From positions 1 through 12,530 of the forward strand of contig UZAE01014708.1 of NCBI GenBank assembly GCA_900617975.1: a stretch of DNA of 12,530 nucleotides. The letters are read 5' to 3'. Each line of letters begins with the position of its first letter. Position 1 is the stretch's first letter. Under the pieces are notes generated by a model, which worked only from the letters and a program-made list of their open reading frames with translations, was not told the DNA's origin and did no database searches. Origin of the DNA: Rodentolepis nana. Its lineage: Eukaryota; Platyhelminthes; Cestoda; Cyclophyllidea; Hymenolepididae. This document shows positions 1 through 6,693 of the stretch, piece by piece. The translations under genes were made by a program, and so were the position numbers.

Positions 1-1
1 A

Positions 2-19
2 CCCCCCCCCCCCCCCCCC
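2..19. repeat. Poly-C run (18 C)
   Basis: An uninterrupted run of 18 C almost at the window edge, preceded by a single A. It is the first of ten C or G runs of at least 9 bases in this AT-rich window. The true length may differ, because such runs are often mis-sized in assemblies. Confidence 0.95.
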
Positions 20-1460
20 AGCTGTCTGCAATCTATGTGTTTTCTTTACTCATCCACGAGAAATATTTCACCACCACTGCCACTCTTCGTTACTTCCGCC
101 AGTTACAAGCAAGAAAAGAAGAGATGGGTAAATATTAATCACTCCACACTCTATCAACTGTCACTCTTCTCATCAATCTATGTGAGACTGACGGTGGAAT
201 AAATAAATGGATAACCTCTCTAGCACACTGTCCCCCTCCCCTCTATCTCCCCCACCCCCCGCCTGCCGCTTCTCTACTCATTTCCAGATGTCAACAGCAG
301 TTGAATAAAGTTGAAGATAAAAACATTCCACTGACATCGAGTCCTATCGCGCTCCATATCTCTGGCTGGAACAGTTGAGAAGTAAATACTAAATGGAAAA
401 TAAGTAGCATTTATCGAAATGTTGAAGTTTTATTGAAAAAATTCTAAACCATATAGTTGAAAATAGTAGCTGATAAATAGAAATGACAAATCCCTGCCGC
501 TATTTCACTCACTAACAGGATGATACAAGCGTATCACTCTTAAAGTTCATGTGATTAGTCACAAACGTATGATTCTCTCCATATATGCAAATTGCACCTT
601 CATGCGAATCAACCTTCATGATGTGCATATGGATATTTAGCTATTCAAGAATATGCCAAAATACCGATAGAGTTTTGGGGCTAAGAAATCAAATACTCTT
701 TGTTTTCTGGTAGCTTTCTGCAAAAGCACATCTGGAACTACCCTTCAAAGTTCGAGGCCATAAGTTCCATAATGAATTCCAAAGCTTTAAGTAATTGTGC
801 TATACTTTCTACACCTGTTAAATTTGACTCGAAAGCCATTGACTATAAATTAAAATGTTTGGTTTTGAAATTGAATGCTGATTTTCATACGCCCCGCCAT
901 ATTTAAATAATTTGGTTATTTTACTTGTCGAATTAAATACTTTTCAGATAACAATGTTAAATTCTGTTTGAAGAATTATTTTACTATATTCTAACAGTCT
1001 AATCAAACAGATTAATGATAGGTTTTCATTTCAACACACTGAATCTTAAGTCTAATCAGTAATCGATTTCTTTCTTATAAATAATTGCAGCAATTTTTTA
1101 TTTATTTTAATAAGGCAATCTATTTTTGCACAAATGTTTTAGCATTCAGGGATAGTAAGCGAAGAAGGTGATATTTTTTAATTTTGAGTGAGGAGATTGT
1201 GATTTTTTTGAGCTTACCTTTAATTAAGCATTTATTTCCTTCTCCACACAGCGTTGTCATTTTAAAGCTTCATATTGCATTGCTAATGGATTTCTTACCA
1301 ATGCCGAAAATAGCATTTTTTCGAATTTTTAGTGTCTTTTAACGAATGTTGTTTGAGGCTACTCTACTCCGAAGTCGGATCCAATACCCCAAATACTAAT
1401 ATTAACACCTAATTAACTGCCCTTCATACTTGTAAGGCATTTTGAAAATATTAATTCATT
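20..1460. other. AT-rich DNA with no supported gene
   Basis: Apart from the pyrimidine-rich tract at 231..285, this stretch is plain AT-rich DNA. The only sizeable open frame (700..906, plus strand) begins with TTG, ends in AT-rich sequence and has no recognisable motif. A short inverted repeat, TGTGA-TTAG-TCACA, lies near 550. I see no RNA gene, transposon end or regulatory site that I can defend here. Confidence 0.6.
231..285. repeat. Pyrimidine-rich (C/T) tract
   Basis: A 55-base tract made almost entirely of C and T on the plus strand, with blocks of 5 to 6 C separated by CT dinucleotides and a few A or G interruptions. It resembles a degraded C-rich or CT microsatellite. A polypyrimidine tract could belong to a 3' splice site, but no supported exon follows it. 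Confidence 0.7.
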
Positions 1461-1797
1461 ATTTATATCAAATGGCAGGCGTCTTGATGGTTATCATTGG
1501 CCCTTTAATTGACTTCAGGCTTCACAGAGGGAGAGGAACATCAAAGTGAAACAAGTCGAGAGGGATAGGGGGAACAGAAGAGAGTTTCAAAAATGTAAGA
1601 GACAAACACAAAGGTAGAACAAAGGTGAGGTGAGTACTGAGAAAATAGTCCGATATTACATACAATGGGGTCATGGTAGTTTGAAGTTAGAAGTCAACTG
1701 CCAGTTAATAGACTTTTTTGCCATATGAGTATACGCTGCCCAGGGTGCGCCACGTGGAGGCAAGTCTATCGAACACCCCATTCCGTCAAATATAAAT
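1461..1797 (+). mobile_element. MITE-like interspersed repeat, copy 1 (essentially full length)
   Basis: This is one of four copies of a family found only by comparing the window with itself. It starts ATTTATATCAAATGGCAGG, a start shared by copies 2 and 4. It then runs through a purine-rich stretch with G5 at 1568..1572 and a conserved block containing GTTTGAAG and CAACTGCCAGTTAATAGAC. It ends GTCTATCGAACACCCC, followed by an AT-rich tail ending ATATAAAT. Identity to copy 4 in the best block (the last 100 bases of the core) is roughly 85% by eye. The end read backwards (AATGGGGTGTTCGATAG) resembles the start (AATGGCAGGCGTCTTGATGG), an imperfect terminal inverted repeat. It is too short to encode a transposase, so I infer a non-autonomous DNA element. 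A target-site duplication could not be fixed because the flanks are AT-rich. Confidence 0.75.
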
Positions 1798-2494
1798 CTT
1801 GGCGTTTGAAGGCACAAATGGAAGAGAGGGCTGTAGGAAGATTTGAAACTTGGTTATCTTTGTGCTTTATGTCAGATCAATGAGTTGAGGAAGGCATTAA
1901 TCACCAGAACGAGGGATAGCGCCGACTGCAGAACCAGTGAGATTACCTTTCGAGTTAGCGTTGTCAATCTTGGTGCATTTGCATACTGGTTGACACTTCT
2001 TGGTGTCGTCTCCCCTTGTCCATTGTTACCAACAGATCTGGTTTCTGCGTTTTGAGAAGCTGTCATCATGAAGATAGAAGTAATTTGATACGATATAATC
2101 TAACTTCCGCGAAATTTTTGAAAGAATGTCAGATTTTTGTGGGGAGGCGGGACTGGGAATTGAAGTTTACATTGCATGAGAATATTTTGAATCGAAAATA
2201 GGATAATGGGAGGTAGGCCCAATGCATTCTCACTAAAAAGCTGTTTTAGGCATTCTGAAGAAGTGAGTGAGGACGAAAGGAATGATTTGACAAACTGTTG
2301 ATAAATGTTATTGGAATACGAGAATCGCCTCACGTGCTGTGTGCTACGAGGAAAATAGAATCGCATTGACAGTGGAATAATGACTGCCGAAACTACACCA
2401 ACTTCTTGTTAGTTTGTAAAACCCCCTATTTTGGAATTTTATGAGGATTACGTTATTTCGGTGTTCTTGACTCTAGAAAACTATTAAGATGTTG
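1798..2494. other. Spacer between repeat copies 1 and 2
   Basis: About 700 bp separate the two direct repeat copies. This stretch has locally higher G+C than its surroundings at 1840..2070, where the small minus-strand frame lies. A second minus-strand frame with a true ATG (2100..2366, 88 codons) is rich in Phe, Ser and Leu, has no recognisable motif, and is not called as a gene. A CACGTG hexamer occurs at 2331..2336. No sequence shared with the repeat family was found inside the spacer. Confidence 0.5.
1872..2069 (-). CDS. Possible small protein with C-terminal hydrophobic segment (unrecognised)
   Basis: A 65-codon minus-strand frame lies between repeat copies 1 and 2. It starts with two consecutive ATG codons, the second having A at -3, and ends at TGA. 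Residues 1-41 are polar and rich in Ser, Thr, Asn and Gln with no acidic or basic cluster. Residues 42-65 are hydrophobic, with a stretch of Val, Leu, Ile and Ser long enough for one membrane span, so a tail-anchored layout is conceivable. At the junction of these parts (Lys41) the DNA reads AAG|GTAATC, which fits a splice donor. The frame could therefore instead be a first coding exon at 1947..2069 whose hydrophobic tail is untranslated intron. I recognise no family. The opposite strand is also open here, and chance frames of this length are expected, so this is a candidate only. Confidence 0.18.
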   Translation of the reverse strand: MMTASQNAETRSVGNNGQGETTPRSVNQYANAPRLTTLTRKVISLVLQSALSLVLVINAFLNSLI

Positions 2495-2837
2495 ATTTAT
2501 ATCAAATGGCAGGTGTTTTGATAGTTATCATTAGCCCTTTAGCTGACTTTGGGGTTCACAGAGAGGAGAAGGAGGAACATCAAAGTGACAAAAGTCGAGA
2601 GGGGGCAGAATAATGATTCATAGATGTAAAAGAGACAGCCGGGCAGGCACAAAGGCAGGGAAAAGGTAAGGTGAGTACTGTGAAAGGAGTCGAATATGAT
2701 ATGCAGTGGGGTGATGGTAGTTTGAAGTCAGAAATCAACTGCCAGTCAATAGACTTTTTTGCCGTACGAGTATATGTTGCCCAGGGGGCACCACGTGGAG
2801 GTAAGTCTATCGCACACCCCCCATTTGAAAATATAAT
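2495..2837 (+). mobile_element. MITE-like interspersed repeat, copy 2 (best-preserved ends)
   Basis: Full-length copy in the same orientation as copy 1 and about 700 bp downstream of it. The first bases (2503..2524) begin CAAATGGCAGGTGTTTTGAT. The last bases (2807..2827), read on the opposite strand, begin CAAATGGGGGGTGTGCGATA. The two align as an imperfect terminal inverted repeat of about 21-22 bp, and TATAT lies just outside on both sides. This is the main evidence for a DNA transposon rather than a SINE. The purine-rich internal tract has G5 at 2601..2605. A palindromic CCACGTGG lies at 2791..2798, matching 1750..1757 in copy 1. Read on the minus strand, part of the copy is open as a 92-codon frame, but copies 1 and 4 are interrupted in the equivalent frame, so it is not treated as coding. 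Confidence 0.78.
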
Positions 2838-3303
2838 ATCCACATGAAAACAGTCCACTGTTTGAACTGAGACAATTTCATGCTAGTGAAAATTAATCAG
2901 ATCCCAAAACAGCACTTCCGCAAATGCAACAGGCGGCAAAATGTGTGGATACCATCTAGAATAAAAACTCCGTTTATTGGCTTATTTTCACTCTTTAAGT
3001 GAAATGTTTTTTTCGAAAAAGAAGCTAATCGCAAAGCATGAAACCATCAATTGTCTATTTATGTCGCATTCTTTCATAAATTTCTTTTATTTCAAACTCA
3101 GAAAAGCCATAAATTTCAAAAAAAACTGGAACCGATCATAAAGGTAGAGCAATTAAGGTCTGAAATCTAAAGCTATTCATACAAGTAAAAGAAGCTTAAA
3201 TATTTTCATTCGATCGAACGCATTTGCTAGTGAACTAGAATACTGGTGGATGAAATGATTCCATGTAGAAGTTCAGTGCAAATTCAGAGCATTAAAATAC
3301 CTA
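2838..3303. other. AT-rich DNA with no supported gene
   Basis: Plain AT-rich sequence after the end of repeat copy 2. No open frame of note, RNA gene, repeat or strong inverted repeat was seen. Confidence 0.6.
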
Positions 3304-3313
3304 CCCCCCCCCC
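3304..3313. repeat. Poly-C run (10 C)
   Basis: Ten consecutive C followed by TTTT, in otherwise AT-rich DNA. It is not inside a recognised copy of the interspersed repeat. Confidence 0.9.
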
Positions 3314-3545
3314 TTTTCATTCCAATTAAATAGTAAATTAATTAGGATTGATTTTTTGAATCGAAATATTTGATTTTGAACTGTCTTTTTTCGCTTTTGT
3401 GAAGTACCCTTTACTTTCAGTTTTAACAAACTAGAGTCAGTTTCACATTGATTAATTATGAAATATTCGTGAATTGACAACTGATTACCCTCAACCTTGT
3501 AATTCAACCTTTGTCTAAGAAAAAGAATTAATTTAATAGAATTAA

Positions 3546-3583
3546 GCGGTCACCAATCGAAGTTAAGGCCCCTGTCAATCTTC
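3546..3583 (-). pseudogene. Possible 5S rRNA-derived fragment (internal promoter region)
   Basis: On the minus strand this stretch reads GAAGATTGACAGGGG, then GGCCTTA, then ACTTCGATTGGTGACCGC. In animal 5S rRNA genes the box A region contains GAAGCTAAGCAGGG and the box C region contains ACTTGGATGGGTGACCGC, in the same order. The box C match is 16 of 18 positions, and the box A-like part matches more loosely. The spacing between them is several bases shorter than in a real 5S gene. Neither the 5' third nor the 3' end of 5S is recognisable, so this is not a working gene. It could be a decayed 5S pseudogene, the head of a 5S-derived SINE, or chance. The family sequence is recalled rather than searched, so confidence is limited. 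Confidence 0.3.
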
Positions 3584-3909
3584 ATAAATGAAGAAAGGGT
3601 TAAACGTAATGTGTTTTTTAATAAAAAATTCATGCATCAATGCTCCATATCGTATATTGAAAGAAATGTAATCTCAAGAAGAATAGAAGAGAGATGAATC
3701 TATTCTAATTCAGGTTCCAAGGATTCATGTGTTTGGAAGAGTTCGTAGGAGAAAAGAAAATAAATATTTTTTTCCTTCTGAAATCTCACCACTCGATATG
3801 TCCACAATGAGGTTTTGGGAGTATCCATCTTGCATAAACAAGGTTGATTCATCCATTGTACTTTTGCCTGAATTCTAAAGGGTATCTACAATCTATGAAT
3901 ACGTGAACA

Positions 3910-3950
3910 CCTCTCACTCGCCCTCTCTCTCCCTCTCACGCAATCTCTCT
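3910..3950. repeat. CT-rich simple tract
   Basis: About 40 bases of mostly CT dinucleotides and CCT units, with ACTCG and CACGCAA interruptions. This fits a degraded (CT)n microsatellite. Confidence 0.7.
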
Positions 3951-4093
3951 GCATGGGCAGGCAAAAAGTCATGCGGCATGTGGTTAAGTACTTTTAGTCA
4001 CCCGTAGTACACGCACAACAATCTCCAAAGGTGCTTTTATTAAACAAACACTAACACACCAATATATCTGATAAAAATTTGGTTAATGTTTTG

Positions 4094-4132
4094 CACCCAC
4101 TAAGTGCGTTTCGTGGACACTTAATTAGGGTG
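4094..4132. other. Two-part hairpin (CACCC..TAAGTG / CACTTA..GGGTG)
   Basis: CACCC (4094..4098) pairs with GGGTG (4128..4132). Inside them TAAGTG (4101..4106) pairs with CACTTA (4118..4123). The inner loop is 11 bases, and the two stems are separated by 2 bases on one side and 4 on the other. That gives 11 base pairs in all. No function can be assigned. Confidence 0.5.
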
Positions 4133-4267
4133 TTTATGCACAATTACCCCCAAGAGGATGGAAATATGAATCCGTCCTAGAACATAATTGTAGACTAGAG
4201 ATAAGGGAAAGTTTATAGTCTTTTAATTTTGCAAGTCTGTCTGAGATAGAAGTCCGCTAGTCTATGT

Positions 4268-4282
4268 GGGGGGGGGGGGGGG
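4268..4282. repeat. Poly-G run (15 G)
   Basis: Fifteen consecutive G preceded by TATGT. This is the longest G run on the plus strand in the window. It is not within a recognised repeat copy. Confidence 0.92.
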
Positions 4283-4341
4283 AGCAGGCAAGCTACCTTT
4301 GTTGGTAAATTAGGAGAAATTGAAAAGGGTGGATTTGATCA

Positions 4342-4370
4342 CCCCATTATTAAATACTTAAGTAATGGGG
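4342..4370. other. Inverted repeat CCCCATTA / TAATGGGG
   Basis: A 29-base near-palindrome with a perfect 8-bp outer stem, extended inward by a G-T pair, one further pair and then weaker AT pairing. It lies 60 bases after the G15 run. The outer CACCCC can alternatively pair with GGGTG at 4328..4332. Function unknown. Confidence 0.55.
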
Positions 4371-5259
4371 ATGCCTAGGCTTTATCAAGAAATTATTTGG
4401 GCCCCCTCAATAAAACGTCAATGAAGTCACCCACTCTGATAAAAACCGCCGATTTTAGTTGAATTAAGTTCTAATAATTTCGATCAACATAAGTGAGGAA
4501 GGTCCTGTTGTAAAAATACTCAGTCACAAGAATGTGTTATAAATGGAAATATTCTAGTGTAAATGAAATGGAAGAGAGGGAGAAACCTCTCCAGATAGCA
4601 TTTCAAGATCAAAATGAAATCGATCGCTATTTACTGTTTGCAAAAATCTTTAAAATTTCCCCCCCCCCCATATTGGCTGTTACTAGACGCGCTCACATCC
4701 CATCTTTCTGCTCATTACCTTAGGAACATATAAATTTATCAAACATGATATTATCTACCATTTACTTTAATTAAATCCTGAATATCTCAGGCATAAACTC
4801 ACTCAGCTATCCAGGGTTTAAATCCAGAAAATGTGAGTTTGGAATGTTTCGGTACTTAACGCGATGTTCAACTTCTTATGAGAAAGAGGGTGACTCATCG
4901 CTTCTACAATTGTGACTTGATTAAATGCTCTAATTCTTTTCCAGCTCTTTCAGTACTAGCTTGACAACTTATTATATCGTATTTTTTTATATATTTTATG
5001 ATAAAAATATACGTACATTTTTCATTACCATGGATTCCAATATCAATTGTAACGAATTGTAATAGACCAGCTTAATCTAATAGAAATTTAATTATTTTCG
5101 TCAATATTGAAAATATATTTATTTATTTGGTTATTAAATTCCACTCATCGCTTGGTCTCATCTTTATGGCCTAGTTCCATTTTTCAAAATTCAAATGTGC
5201 TGTTTAAGTCAGTGAAAGCCTAGCATCAAGTGAAGTTGTTCAAATTCTGTGTCATTCCA

Positions 5260-5265
<6 letters not shown>
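4371..5265. other. AT-rich DNA with no supported gene
   Basis: Apart from the C11 run, this is AT-rich sequence. An A/T-only hairpin (TATATTTTAT, G, then ATAAAAATATA; 4990..5011) is of the kind expected by chance at this base composition. No tRNA, rRNA or coding signal was seen. GGGTTTAAATCC at 4814..4825 looks a little like a B box but has no A box or folding partner. Confidence 0.5.
4659..4669. repeat. Poly-C run (11 C)
   Basis: Eleven consecutive C following AAAATTT. A plus-strand ATG frame (4532..4723) runs through this tract, but its product there is only Pro residues and the frame has no recognisable motif, so it is not called. Confidence 0.92.

Positions 5266-5296
<31 letters not shown>
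5266..5296. repeat. (TA)n microsatellite
   Basis: About 15 uninterrupted TA units, preceded by ATATATG, which extends the tract with one G interruption back to 5259. Confidence 0.95.
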
Positions 5297-5299
<3 letters not shown>

Positions 5300-5385
5300 G
5301 ATGCCTCTGGCGAAGTAAGTTATCTTGACCTGACAAACACATGCACATGCATAAAGATTAACCGAAGGCTGAAGGAAGCACTTTA

Positions 5386-5400
5386 TCCTCCTCCTCCTCC
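5386..5400. repeat. (TCC)5 microsatellite
   Basis: Five perfect TCC units, about 90 bases after the (TA)n tract. Confidence 0.9.
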
Positions 5401-6068
5401 TACGTGCACTCTACGTGGATGTGAATCGTACGAGGACATTTCATTATCTTGAAAAATTCGCGATCGAGTTTCTGAATTACCTTTTTTTAACAAGAGTATA
5501 TAGCCAATATTTTACATTAACAGTCAAAAATTACAAGGTGAATGACACATTTATTTTGTGCCCATTTAGTTACAAAACGATGTGGTTAGATTAGTGAAAA
5601 ACCATCTTATTTTATAAAGCCATAGGAGCCTTGAGGCCTTGCTGTTCTCTATTTATCATTTGTCTCTCCCGCACTTTCCTGCATGCATCGTGAAATCAAC
5701 TAATTTGAGTTGAACATCAGGCATGATTCATCGGGGTTTATAGGTTCGGGTGGTTTATTATCCTCTCTTCCAAGCCTCCTCCCATTTCTATTGTTCTATT
5801 AAACTCTGTTCCTATTAATGGTATTCTTGAAATTGATAGTAACACTCTTGCTGAATCCTTGATGGATTCGTATCATCAACCGTCTTCCTGGTAAATCGAC
5901 GGATTTACAGGGCATCCAAGAAATTCATTATACATCTTAAAGTGTTCTTACCAAATCAGTGGCTTTTCATTCTTCTTTTATTTCACCACATCCAGGCACT
6001 TCCAAACCCAGAAGATTTTACATGAGTTAATTATAAAACTGATACTTAAATGGAATCAGTGACCTCCA
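5401..6068. other. AT-rich DNA with one short hairpin, no supported gene
   Basis: The only structure noticed is GTAAATC (5891..5897), loop GACG, then GATTTAC (5902..5908), a perfect 7-bp stem. It sits in a locally GC-richer stretch with flanking CCTG and CAGG. No open frame or RNA gene can be supported. Confidence 0.5.
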
Positions 6069-6073
6069 CCCCN

Positions 6074-6112
<39 letters not shown>
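6069..6112. repeat. Long poly-C tract (44 positions, one N)
   Basis: The longest homopolymer of the window: every position is C except an ambiguous base at 6073. It follows CCTCCA and ends in TCCT. The N and the round length suggest that the assembly did not resolve the tract, so the stated length should be treated as approximate. Confidence 0.93.
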
Positions 6113-6115
<3 letters not shown>

Positions 6116-6621
6116 TATGAATCAATCCTACTGCACTATTTCAGCTCTATTTTATCCCTTTTAGTTTTGCCTGCTGATATTTATCATTCGTGTCTTGGGA
6201 AGGCTTGTAATTAGGAGCTTTCTTTTGCCTTCGTTTATTACGAGCAGAAAAAGCGAAAAATGTCACTTGCGTTTTCATGGGAGAACAGCTAAATAAGGGA
6301 AACAACGATGCAAGTTCAGGATTTTTTCTCGGTTTCTGACGCGAAGTCACGAATAGCTAATTGGGTTTTGTTGATTAATTGAGAGGATTATATATTGCGC
6401 AATTCTACTAAGATTAGAGTTAATTTAGGTTGATTTATAGCTAAATTATTACTTTCTTTTAATGCTAATATCCTTTTTATTTTGAGTTCATATGTTAATG
6501 AAAAAGAATTTAAATGCTCTTGTTTTAGTTCACTTTACTTCGTAGTAGGGAGAAAAATCAACAGCGTGTGTTTTGTTACTATCTTGCACTAAGACCTTCC
6601 TTTTCCTCGTTAACTACATTA
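6113..6621. other. AT-rich DNA with no supported gene
   Basis: The minus-strand frame at 6147..6350 begins with GTG and is rich in Lys and Ser without a motif. No repeat, RNA gene or strong inverted repeat was found here. Confidence 0.55.
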
Positions 6622-6693
6622 CAATGTTTAGAGGACATTGGTCACCATGTCCGACTATCATGTCAGAGGTCAGGGGGTTCGGTTTTAGTCGAT
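6622..6693 (+). repeat. Possible tRNA-derived SINE head (degenerate)
   Basis: A B-box-like GGTTCGGTTTT (6676..6686; consensus GGTTCGANTCC, all three differences being transitions) is preceded by CCGACTATCATGTCAGAGGTC. This resembles a tRNA anticodon arm (CCGAC/GTCAG, 4 of 5 pairs, loop one base short) plus the usual variable-region bases AGGTC. A weak A-box-like TAGAGGACATT (6629..6639) lies 47 bases upstream of the B box, close to the spacing in tRNA genes. No acceptor stem forms, so it is not a functional tRNA gene. A near-palindrome at 6633..6652 (GGACATTGGTCACCATGTCC) overlaps the D-arm position. The downstream body and tail of a SINE could not be delimited. Confidence 0.35.

Larger units (their letters stand above)
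3314..4093. other. AT-rich DNA with no supported gene
   Basis: Besides the 5S-like scrap at 3546..3583 and a CT-rich tract at 3910..3950, this region is plain AT-rich DNA. The minus-strand frame covering 3301..3507 starts at TTG and is Lys, Asn and Ile rich, as expected of chance frames in such DNA. Confidence 0.55.

Noticed and set aside
2100..2366. An 88-codon minus-strand frame with a true ATG.
   Set aside because: Biased to Phe, Ser and Leu, with no motif or recognisable family. Frames of this size are expected by chance over 12.5 kb in six frames.
2685..2700. B-box-like ATTCGACTCC on the minus strand of repeat copy 2, suggesting a tRNA-derived SINE.
   Set aside because: The match is not kept in copies 1 and 4, no A box fits convincingly, and the inverted termini point to a DNA transposon.
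2580..2858. A 92-codon minus-strand frame whose translation resembles that of the plus-strand frame at 8203..8415 (shared Ile-Asp-Leu-Pro-Pro start and Trp-Ala-Thr core), suggesting a conserved protein.
   Set aside because: Both lie in copies of the same interspersed repeat. The equivalent frame is stopped in copy 1 after about 31 codons and shifted in copy 4, and most differences between copies change the amino acid, so the similarity is DNA homology and not coding constraint.
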